Positions 46,850-54,317 of a stretch of 64,000 bases of DNA are shown piece after piece. Each line of letters begins with the position of its first letter. Positions within the stretch are counted from its first letter, which is position 1. The notes under the pieces are model-generated. The model worked only from the letters and a program-made list of their open reading frames with translations. It ran no database searches and was not told where the DNA came from. The DNA is from Planctomycetota bacterium (lineage in GTDB: Bacteria; Planctomycetota; Phycisphaerae; UBA1845; UTPLA1): positions 1 through 64,000 of the forward strand of contig QEVG01000011.1 of assembly GCA_003576905.1 (NCBI GenBank), written 5' to 3'. Made by a program: the position numbers and the translations under genes.

Positions 46850-47670
46850 GGGAACGACTCCTTTCTGGCGAGCGCCTGCGCGGCCTCCGCCAGTTGCATG
46901 TCCTGCGCGAGCCCGCAGATACGCTTCAGCAGGTCTTGCAGGATTTCACTCAGGGTTTGCAGTGTGACGGTTGGTGTGCCGATCACGATTGAGCAGCCAT
47001 CGCAAAGAGGAATCACGCAACGGTCGCCCTGGGCGAGGGAACGCCCGCGGGATGCCCTGCGCCCTTTTGACTTGCGGCTTCTGTTTCGCTCGGAAACACT
47101 CGATCGCGTCAGGTGACCGTTTGTCGCTTCGCTTATGAGGGCGGCTCTGATTTCCGCGTCCCCAGTGCGGGCAATGGCGTAGGCCGTGCTCATGCCCAGT
47201 GTGCCGGCGGCGATCTGTTCCTGGGCCTCGTCAGGCAATTCCAGCACGGCCAACAGCTTCGTCACGGTTGCCGGCGATATTCCGATTCGCTGCGCGACCT
47301 GCGAAGCCGTCCAGCCCGACTCCTGCATCAGCGCCTGGATCGCCTTGGCCCGCTCAACAGCCGTCAAATGCTCTTTCTGGCAATCGAGCACGAGTTGGTA
47401 GTGCAGTACCTCGGCGTCGCTGAGTTCGCGATCGTCAATAATGGCCGCTACTGTCTGCTCGCCTCGACGGATCAGGGCGTCGATTCGCCTTGCTCCGTCC
47501 AGAAGCCGCAACGTGTTACCGCGCCGGTAAAGATGGACGGGCGCCAACTGGCCGACTTCCGACGTGCTCCGCGCGAGCCCGACTTGACTTTCTTCGTTAA
47601 ACGTCGTTCGCGGCTGTGGCGGGCGTTCAATCGACGCGATGAGCACATGCTGAATGGCCTTGTCTTCCAT
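46846..47670 (-). CDS. ParB/RepB-like nuclease or partition protein
   Basis: A 274-residue protein starting at ATG 47670 after AAGGAGCATTCTC. ParB-like N-terminal domain: QLAPVHLYRRGNTLRLLDGARRIDALIRRG. The central part TAVERAKAIQALMQESGWTASQVAQRIGISPATVTKLLAVLELPDEAQ is a helix-turn-helix of the KorB/ParB type. The C-terminus has no recognised domain. It may regulate the transfer operon or help maintain the element; no partner ParA is seen. Confidence 0.78.
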   Translation of the reverse strand: MEDKAIQHVLIASIERPPQPRTTFNEESQVGLARSTSEVGQLAPVHLYRRGNTLRLLDGARRIDALIRRGEQTVAAIIDDRELSDAEVLHYQLVLDCQKEHLTAVERAKAIQALMQESGWTASQVAQRIGISPATVTKLLAVLELPDEAQEQIAAGTLGMSTAYAIARTGDAEIRAALISEATNGHLTRSSVSERNRSRKSKGRRASRGRSLAQGDRCVIPLCDGCSIVIGTPTVTLQTLSEILQDLLKRICGLAQDMQLAEAAQALARKESFP

Positions 47671-47716
47671 GAGAATGCTCCTTGATCCGGGATTCGGCTT
47701 ACCGTCGGAATCGTGC

Positions 47717-48331
47717 TCACAAGCACAACTCCATGCGCTTGCCGCAGGTCTCACATCGCAGATTCACGGTGGCGACGCCGAAACGGCCGACGGTGCAACC
47801 GCAGGACCACTTCTTTTGTTTGGAATGCCCGCGCGGCCGGCGTTCGGGAATCGGCGACTCCGTCGCCGGGGCCTCGACCCCGAATTGCCCGAGCAGCGCC
47901 TTGAAGGGTCCGCCCGCGGCATAGCCGGTGAGACCGGTCGGCCCGATCAACAACCCGAGTTGCGCCGCTTTCTCGCGGAGTTCCCTGTTGTGGTGATTTT
48001 TCTTGCTCGGACTGCCGTGCGCCTGCTGCCAGCCGTGCAACAGTTCATGGAGCAGGGTGCCGAGGATTTCCCACAAGGGGCGCTTCCCGTCCAGGTATCG
48101 GGCGTTCAGAGTGATTTCGCCGCGAAGGCCCAGACCGTTATGCCCCATGCGGAACTGGCCGTACCGCGTGCAGGGAAGTGGGTCGATGCCGATAACGACT
48201 TCGGGAATGTCGAGATTAAACTCCGCGACAAACCGATCCGCCCACGTCTGAAGCAGTTCGATCATCGACTGGCCGTGCCAGGGCTCGGCACGTTGATGTT
48301 CTGCGAGATTATCGTAGATTCGCTGACTCAA
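47717..48331 (-). CDS. SprT-like zinc metalloprotease
   Basis: A 204-residue protein read from the TTG at 48331, which has GGAG eight bases upstream. A longer ATG start at 48367 is possible, but no spaced ribosome site precedes it. The catalytic motif is ILGTLLHELLHGWQQAHG, with further histidines in KKNHHNRELREK. The C-terminus has a zinc-ribbon (WSCGCTVGRF, then LRCETCGKRMEL). The SprT/Spartan family cleaves proteins crosslinked to DNA. Here it may serve relaxase or DNA-bound protein turnover. That role is inference. Confidence 0.75.
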   Translation of the reverse strand: MSQRIYDNLAEHQRAEPWHGQSMIELLQTWADRFVAEFNLDIPEVVIGIDPLPCTRYGQFRMGHNGLGLRGEITLNARYLDGKRPLWEILGTLLHELLHGWQQAHGSPSKKNHHNRELREKAAQLGLLIGPTGLTGYAAGGPFKALLGQFGVEAPATESPIPERRPRGHSKQKKWSCGCTVGRFGVATVNLRCETCGKRMELCL

Positions 48332-48496
48332 CTTGGTGTCTCCTAGCGGGTCGTTTTCGGGGCACATCCTTCTCAGATGCGCTTACTTGACCGCCTCCGC
48401 CGGACACCTTAAGTATTGTCAGCGATTGACCTTAATGATGGTCTGAAGTGTGGTAATGTTTGTCGCGAAGTGTGGCTTTGTCCCCCAGGCCGTGTT

Positions 48497-51010
48497 CTAA
48501 ACCCTTCCCTTAATATACTCTTGACCAGCCATAGTCGCTCTGTACTGCCGCCACTTACCCGCCTTGCCGCGTGTTCGCACTTCGATTAACCCGCGCCTCA
48601 AGAGCTCTTGAATCTTCTCCTGGGCATCTTCTCGGCGACGATCGTAGTCTGCGTGTCCAAACCAATCGAACTTTGACCGCCATGCATGTTCCGGACTTCG
48701 CCGTTCACTCTCTCGAATACGCACCAGTGCCTCAAGAAGACACTCTGCGTCGACCGAGATTTCTTCGCCTAATCCCGTCTCAAGTCCTATTCCCGAGCCT
48801 GATCCCACGCGAACCCACTCATCCGCACCAATCAGTGGCTCTCCAATGATGCTCCGCAATTCGCCGTCAATGAGCGCACGAATTCGCCTAGCCTCCTGCT
48901 CGGGACATCCTGATATCGCAACGAACACTTCCGTACCATCGGGAGTGTTCCTGGCTGTATCATTGCGTCCGATCACCATTCGCACGGTGGCTTCCATATT
49001 TGGAGCAATCGCCACCGTGATCTCGTCGCGCCAAATGGCTGCTTGGTCACGTGACGCCTGCCGGTGCAAGCGTCCCACCAATCGGCAGAATGCACTCTCA
49101 GAAAGCCAACGGAATCTTCGTCGCCACACGTAGTCACCGCGAGGAGCGTCACGAGCCGCTCGAGCGTCCAGGTGATCCGGAACCAGGTATTCGACCCTGC
49201 CGCTCTGGTGCCTCGCCTCAAACATGAGCTCACACGCCAGCATCACTCTAATGATCCGCTGCCGATCCACCCTAGTGAATTCGCATCGCTCCCACAATGT
49301 GTGCCCAGTGGCATTCGTCGAGTGCTCCGGCAGGACCGTCTCAATCTGCTTTGGGCTAAGCAGACCACGCACACTTAGGTCTCGCCCTTTAGTCATAACG
49401 CGATACAACGGTACTCGTAGCCACTCGGGATTAAACAGGAGGCCCTTCAACTCATCAGTTTCGCTCACATCGGTCCGTAGCCCGGCGTAATAGACTATCC
49501 CGAGGCTGTGCGCAATTCTTAAGGCGGCCAGGATGTGGCCATCATCTAATCCGCCATCCCGACAACGCTCCTGAAACGTGCTAAGTTCGAGGTATGGCAT
49601 TTCGGAACTCTGATTGCGTCGCAGCCCCTCGCGTTCAAGCCACCCAATGGCACTAGAAAACAACGGGGAGTACCTGTTCAGAACTCCGGGTATATACCCC
49701 ATTGACTCGATGAGGCGTCGCTCAAGCGTCTCAATCGCCGTCCAATGTCGAGTGCGAATAGCCTCATCTACACCTGCGTGAACGGCATCTGACCATCCGA
49801 TGCCGTCATGCACTTCTAACAGGGTATCCGTAGGCAGCCCAACTGAGGCGCGAAGTTCGTCAGCAGAAAGTGCTTCAAGTTGACGAGGAATGGTCTCGTC
49901 TCGGCGCGCATCGTACAAGTCACACTTACACACGACGACAAATATTGGACACTGCGGCGAGGCTTCGTTCTTGATCAGGTGGAGCCAGTAATCCAAGCGG
50001 TTCTCGTCGCGAGTGCGTGTGGCATCGCATACAATCACAAAAACGCATCGGCGATCGGAAAGAAAGAGCCGGTGTGTGCTATGCATTTCTCGTTGGCCCG
50101 CAAAATCCAAGACGCGAGCGATGAGCGCCTCCTCCTCGAACAACAGCGGCATGCGCACTGTCCATGTGTAAGAATCAAAGCCGATCGTGCGTGGTGGGTT
50201 CGGTACGAAGTAATCGGTGTGCTTGTCAAAAAGCCGACGGCGAAGATGACTCTTCCCTACACCCCCCTGGCCGACGATAAGCACGCTGGCGAAGTTCAAG
50301 ATTCTGCGTGAGTCCAAGAGAGTCGCTGCATACATTATCCAATGCTCTTTGTCGTGGTATTCCGATATCAGCTCCGGAACTTCACGCAGTGGATTGTGCC
50401 GAATGTAGATTGTCTTTAATGACTCTCGCCAAGGGGGTCCGAGTACTGCCGGCAGGAGATGGGCGAAGCCCAAATCGGTTATTCCGCAGCGAGCGAGTTC
50501 GAGGTGCTGTAGCTGCGCGAGACGCGGCGCGTAGTACGCAAGAACCGACGCGCCGTCATCACCTAACGGATTACGGTTGAGCGAAAGTGCAATTAGTTGC
50601 TCAAGAAGCGAGGCACGTTGAAGCCAGTTGGATAACGAGTCAGCAGTAATGGCGTTATCGTCCAGGTCGATCGCCGTGAGTGCAGTTAGTGTATCGTGGA
50701 GGTGAATCAATGCTTTCAGGCCATCGTCACCAAGTTCGCAGTCGGCAAGCGACAGCCGCTGGATTGGTCCAATGTGCGCGAAGAGTGTTCGAAGGTGATT
50801 CACTTCAAGATGACCAAGACTGTGCCCGTTGAGCAATAGGTGTGTGACCGCCTGAAAGCTGCCCGGCTTACAGGTGCGGATCAACCATCGAATGTCCGGC
50901 GCACGGAGCCGGAAGCCCAGCGCATCGTGAGACAAGTCGAGAATTGGGCTCGCACGATCCTGTGCTTCGCTAAGCGCCAAGCTCAACATCTTTCTCTGAG
51001 AAGTATTCAT
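48497..51010 (-). CDS. Roco protein: LRR, Roc GTPase and COR domains
   Basis: A protein of about 837 residues from the ATG at 51010 (MNTSQRKMLSLALSEAQ); an in-frame extension to 51166 is less likely. Positions below count from 51166. Ribonuclease-inhibitor-like LRRs lie at about 110 to 245 (LSLNRNPLGDDGASVLA). The Roc domain has the P-loop VGQGGVGKS at 298-306, DFAGQ at 354-358 and CKCD at 413-416 in place of NKxD. A COR domain follows (GLLFNPEWLRVPLYRV near 575). The tail near 850 looks like a winged helix (IQELLRRGLIEVR). Codon use looks less GC-rich than around it, suggesting recent transfer. Confidence 0.85.
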   Translation of the reverse strand: MNTSQRKMLSLALSEAQDRASPILDLSHDALGFRLRAPDIRWLIRTCKPGSFQAVTHLLLNGHSLGHLEVNHLRTLFAHIGPIQRLSLADCELGDDGLKALIHLHDTLTALTAIDLDDNAITADSLSNWLQRASLLEQLIALSLNRNPLGDDGASVLAYYAPRLAQLQHLELARCGITDLGFAHLLPAVLGPPWRESLKTIYIRHNPLREVPELISEYHDKEHWIMYAATLLDSRRILNFASVLIVGQGGVGKSHLRRRLFDKHTDYFVPNPPRTIGFDSYTWTVRMPLLFEEEALIARVLDFAGQREMHSTHRLFLSDRRCVFVIVCDATRTRDENRLDYWLHLIKNEASPQCPIFVVVCKCDLYDARRDETIPRQLEALSADELRASVGLPTDTLLEVHDGIGWSDAVHAGVDEAIRTRHWTAIETLERRLIESMGYIPGVLNRYSPLFSSAIGWLEREGLRRNQSSEMPYLELSTFQERCRDGGLDDGHILAALRIAHSLGIVYYAGLRTDVSETDELKGLLFNPEWLRVPLYRVMTKGRDLSVRGLLSPKQIETVLPEHSTNATGHTLWERCEFTRVDRQRIIRVMLACELMFEARHQSGRVEYLVPDHLDARAARDAPRGDYVWRRRFRWLSESAFCRLVGRLHRQASRDQAAIWRDEITVAIAPNMEATVRMVIGRNDTARNTPDGTEVFVAISGCPEQEARRIRALIDGELRSIIGEPLIGADEWVRVGSGSGIGLETGLGEEISVDAECLLEALVRIRESERRSPEHAWRSKFDWFGHADYDRRREDAQEKIQELLRRGLIEVRTRGKAGKWRQYRATMAGQEYIKGRV

Positions 51011-51129
51011 GCGGCTGCCACTGGCGCTCAGCGCGAGTAGATGCGTAGGGCACGCAATTCGGCTTGCTCCAATCGACAAAGCGTGATACGTCGTAAACAT
51101 AGAATCGAACGACTCGAATGTAGGTACCC

Positions 51130-51429
51130 GTGCTTCCGGACAATGCCAGTATCGCAATTCTGACAAAGCTCAATGAACTTGCCGAGAGACATGGTCTCCA
51201 CCCTTGTGAATTCGTCGCATCGTTGGAGACGACGCGAGCAGGCGTATCTGTACTCTGCTTTGACTCGCCTCCCGAGAATGAACAGGCGGCGGAGCGATTC
51301 GCTCGCATGTTGGAGCATTTGGGCGTGGAGGAGGACAGTCTTCAATGTAATGGCACGGACGCTCAAATCTACGACCGTATCATTGCCGCCCTAAAGCGCG
51401 CCCCAGCGATGCGACCTCATCGATCATAG
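51130..51429 (+). CDS. 99-residue unknown protein divergent to the Roco gene
   Basis: Read from GTG 51130. The sequence has two helical stretches (LTKLNELAERHGLHPCEFVA and ENEQAAERFARMLEHLGV) and no membrane segment or recognised domain. The start lies about 120 bases from the likely Roco start and is divergent, so shared control is possible. It has no clear ribosome site; its frame and length favour a real gene. Confidence 0.5.
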   Translation: MLPDNASIAILTKLNELAERHGLHPCEFVASLETTRAGVSVLCFDSPPENEQAAERFARMLEHLGVEEDSLQCNGTDAQIYDRIIAALKRAPAMRPHRS

Positions 51430-51685
51430 TCGAAGCCAGCCATAACTCACATCCGCACGTGCGAGCCGCGATGTGAAGTGGTCACGGCCACAAGCCTTGC
51501 AATGCATGTTGCTACGATACAACGCATTGGTCGATGCCGATGATCCACAACGACGGCGCCATTAATCCTTCTTTAACTCATCCATGGTATACTCGATTGT
51601 GGTAGACAAAAGGTGTTATACACCCCGAGTTAACGGGCAGGGGGCGCGTTAACGGTTCGGCAACCCTTCACGGCACGGAGGTCGC
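51430..51685. promoter_or_regulatory. Repeat-bearing control region upstream of the tyrosine recombinase
   Basis: GGTGTTATACACC at 51612-51624 is a perfect palindrome (GGTGT, three bases, ACACC). GTTAACGG occurs at 51629-51636 and again at 51648-51655, a 19-base period. TATACT near 51593 could be a -10 box. These fit operator or recombinase-binding sites. Not proven. Confidence 0.5.
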
Positions 51686-52717
51686 TTGAGTGACCACGAC
51701 ATCATTCCACATCCCGACCGGGCGCTTTCGGCGTCGCTCGAATCGACCGAGCCGCCGGCGATCGTCGCCCAGGCCAGCGTCAACGCCCGGTTCGCTTACG
51801 CCGAATTCTTCGGCGACTCGCTGAACAACGATTATACCCGCAAGGCGTACCGGTTCGCGGTGCATCGGTTCCTGCTGTGGTGCGAGGACCAGGGCTTCGA
51901 GCTGGCCCGCATTCCGCCGGGCAGCGTCGGCCACTACATCCGCACGCTGACGACGACTGAGGGCAAGCCGGCCTCGAAGCCGACCTGCAAGCTGCACCTG
52001 GCCGCGATCCGCAAGTTCTTCGACGTGATGGTCCAGCGGCACGCCATCGTGCTCAACCCGGCGGCGGCGGTGCGCGGACCGAAGGTGAGCAACGTCACCG
52101 GCAAGACGCCGGCGACCGATCCCGCTAGCGCCGGTTCGCTGTTGAGGTCGATCGACGTGAGCAACGTCGTCGGATTACGCGACCGGGCGATTCTCGCCAT
52201 CATGATGTACACCGCCGCCCGCGTCGGCGCGGTCGCCAAGCTGCGCCGCCGCGACTTCTACACCGACGGCCGCCAGTGGTACCTGCGCTTCGATGAGAAA
52301 GGCGGCCGCCAGCGCGACATTCCTTGCCGGCACGACTTGCAGGGCTACATCCACGAATACATCGACGCCGTCGGCGACTCGCTCGATGCCGACGAGCCCC
52401 TGTTCCGCTCGGCCCGCGGTCGCACGGGACAACTCGCCACCTGGGCGTGCCAGTCCAAGGACATTCACCGCATGGTCAAGCGGCGGTTGGCAGCTGCGGG
52501 CCTTCCGACGATCCTCACCTGCCATTCCTTCCGCGCCACCACGGCCACCGACCTCCTCGACCAGGGCGTCCCCTTGGAGGATGTACAGGAGCTGCTCGGC
52601 CACGCCGATCCGCGCACGACCCGGCTCTACGACCGCCGCGACCGCAAGGTGACGCGGAATATCGTTGAGAGGATTTCGATCAAGGTGGAAGGCAGTTCCA
52701 ATCCGACACAGTCGTAA
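51686..52717 (+). CDS. Tyrosine recombinase (XerC/D-like)
   Basis: A 343-residue protein from TTG 51686, preceded by GGAGGTCGC. The N-terminal core-binding domain includes YAEFFGDSLNNDYTRKAYRFAVHRFLLW. The catalytic domain shows YTAARVGAVAKLRRRDF, CHSFRATTATDLLDQGVPLEDVQELLGHAD and RLYDRRDRK, giving arginine, HxxR, histidine and the nucleophilic tyrosine. It could resolve dimers or integrate another element. It is a second recombinase class beside the serine one. Confidence 0.9.
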   Translation: MSDHDIIPHPDRALSASLESTEPPAIVAQASVNARFAYAEFFGDSLNNDYTRKAYRFAVHRFLLWCEDQGFELARIPPGSVGHYIRTLTTTEGKPASKPTCKLHLAAIRKFFDVMVQRHAIVLNPAAAVRGPKVSNVTGKTPATDPASAGSLLRSIDVSNVVGLRDRAILAIMMYTAARVGAVAKLRRRDFYTDGRQWYLRFDEKGGRQRDIPCRHDLQGYIHEYIDAVGDSLDADEPLFRSARGRTGQLATWACQSKDIHRMVKRRLAAAGLPTILTCHSFRATTATDLLDQGVPLEDVQELLGHADPRTTRLYDRRDRKVTRNIVERISIKVEGSSNPTQS

Positions 52718-52800
52718 TGGGGCTTGTCATCGTCGCCCGGCGGCGCTATCAATGCGTGCCTCATCTCTCATCTACTACTACAACTTCAAGAGGACGCCAC

Positions 52801-53007
52801 ATGACCCAGCCCAGCCCGCTACACGTCGCCAACACCGCCCAGCAGATGGCCCGCATGGCTCCGAAGAACGACGCCGTCGTATTCAACCGTGTGGCGATGA
52901 TATGCATGGGGGTGATGGCCGCGGCAGCGGTCGTGCAGATGCTTCAGCCGTTGTTGCGGGAGATCAATCGCAAGCGCGAAAAAGAGCATAACGGCCGAGG
53001 TCGATGA
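52801..53007 (+). CDS. Small membrane protein, 68 residues
   Basis: The ATG at 52801 follows GAGGACGCCAC. NRVAMICMGVMAAAAVVQMLQ is one membrane helix, and the C-terminus is basic (INRKREKEHNGRGR). No family recognised. It ends close to the convergent pilin gene. Confidence 0.6.
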   Translation: MTQPSPLHVANTAQQMARMAPKNDAVVFNRVAMICMGVMAAAAVVQMLQPLLREINRKREKEHNGRGR

Positions 53008-53011
53008 TGGC

Positions 53012-53401
53012 CTATAGGCACCTGAAACCTGTTATTGCCCAGGTCAGGTCGTTGGCGCCGAATAGCACGCCGATTCCGACACAGACCATGATTGCCATTC
53101 CCCACGATACCTTGCCAAGCGTCGCTCCGACCCCCAACGCAACGATTGCAAGGGTCGCCAACCCGCGGCCTATGTCGTCGTGAATGAGCCACCAGACACT
53201 GCACAGTATGTCGCCAATCGACTGCGCATTCGCTGGTTCGCCGAACAACACGCACGTGACCAGCACCGTGACGATCAAGCATGGTCCCTCATGCCGCACC
53301 CCAGCCTGGTCCTTGAACTGCCTAAGCCATCGGTGATGCACCCGAATCCGCGATAAATCCCCACTCTTTCGGCCGATGCGGCATCGTATTGTCAACGTCA
53401 T
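53012..53401 (-). CDS. VirB2/TrbC-like conjugative pilin
   Basis: A 129-residue protein read from ATG 53401, with GGGAGA just before. After a basic lead comes a signal-like segment (CLIVTVLVTCVLFGEPANAQS). The mature part IGDILCSVWWLIHDDIGRGLATLAIVALGVGATLGKVSWGMAIMVCVGIGVLFGANDL has the two membrane helices and GKVSWGMA pattern of TrbC/VirB2 pilins. It would form the conjugation pilus. A later GTG at 53299 is another possible start. It stands apart from other T4SS genes. Confidence 0.72.
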   Translation of the reverse strand: MTLTIRCRIGRKSGDLSRIRVHHRWLRQFKDQAGVRHEGPCLIVTVLVTCVLFGEPANAQSIGDILCSVWWLIHDDIGRGLATLAIVALGVGATLGKVSWGMAIMVCVGIGVLFGANDLTWAITGFRCL

Positions 53402-53406
53402 TCTCC

Positions 53407-53508
53407 CTACGCGATCCAGACGAACAGAATCGCGGCCCCGCACACTAACCACATGATTGCGAGAATCCGCCGACTCGGCGCTTGTTGTTGATGCGTGCCC
53501 TGACTCAT
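53407..53508 (-). CDS. 33-residue membrane micropeptide before the pilin
   Basis: Starts MSQGTHQQQAPSRR, followed by one membrane helix (ILAIMWLVCGAAILFVWIA). GGAGCCTTCC precedes its ATG. It stops five bases before the pilin start, same strand. Confidence 0.5.
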   Translation of the reverse strand: MSQGTHQQQAPSRRILAIMWLVCGAAILFVWIA

Positions 53509-53720
53509 GGAAGGCTCCTCTCAAGTATCCTGACATACTGTGCTTAAGAAATAGTTAACGCCGCCCGACGCGATTGAGCCCGCAAGCAGATGAGAACGAT
53601 GGCCGACAAGAACCACGGTCGAGGCACTGTTCAGGATGGCGAAGGCCGCCAGCTGTCCCCTGATTCCGCTCCAGATGGCCGATCGCTCGACGCCATGTGG
53701 CGGGTACAATGTTCCCTGCC

Positions 53721-54299
53721 ATGGATAGCAGCGACGCCCAGGCCGAGCGGTTGATCTTTGATGAGTCCCTTCCCGCCGAGGAACGGGCAAGGCTGCTTCT
53801 GCCCCTCGTCTATCAACAGCTTCGGGCCTGCGCCCAGGAGCAGCTTCGGGCCGAGCGTCCGGGTCACACGCTCAGCGCAACGGCACTCGTCCACGAGGCG
53901 TGGCTCAAACTGGCCGGCCCACGCGAGGTGCCGTGGCAAAGCTGCGCGCATTTCCTCGATGCCGCCGTCAAAGCCATGAAGCAGATTCTGCAGGACTATG
54001 GCAAGGCTCGTAGGCGCGTGAAGCGCGGAGGCGGCCGCGCCCGCTTGGACCTCGATGCGGCAGTGACGATTTCAGCCTGCGACGACGAGAATCCCTGGGA
54101 TTCTGATGCCCTGGACCAGGCGATTCGTCGCTTAGGGGAAAAGGACCCGCGTGCTGCAAGAATCGTCGAGTGGCGATTCTATACCGGGTTGACCAACGCC
54201 CAGGCCGCCCAGGCACTCGGGGTTTCTGAGGGAACCGTTAAGAATGACTGGAAGCACGCCCGAGCATGGCTTGCAGATCAACTCAATGGCCGGTTGTGA
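53721..54299 (+). CDS. ECF sigma factor of the planctomycete kinase-linked type
   Basis: A 192-residue protein from ATG 53721. The sigma2 region (RARLLLPLVYQQLRACAQEQLRAER, ATALVHEAWLKLAGP, ILQDYGKARRRVKRGGG) and sigma4 helix-turn-helix (WRFYTGLTNAQAAQALGVSEGTVKNDWKHARAWLADQL) match the ECF group that is common next to Ser/Thr kinases in planctomycetes. The kinase begins 18 bases later and probably controls its activity. Confidence 0.85.
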   Translation: MDSSDAQAERLIFDESLPAEERARLLLPLVYQQLRACAQEQLRAERPGHTLSATALVHEAWLKLAGPREVPWQSCAHFLDAAVKAMKQILQDYGKARRRVKRGGGRARLDLDAAVTISACDDENPWDSDALDQAIRRLGEKDPRAARIVEWRFYTGLTNAQAAQALGVSEGTVKNDWKHARAWLADQLNGRL

Positions 54300-54317
54300 A
54301 GCCTTCGGAAGACGAGG

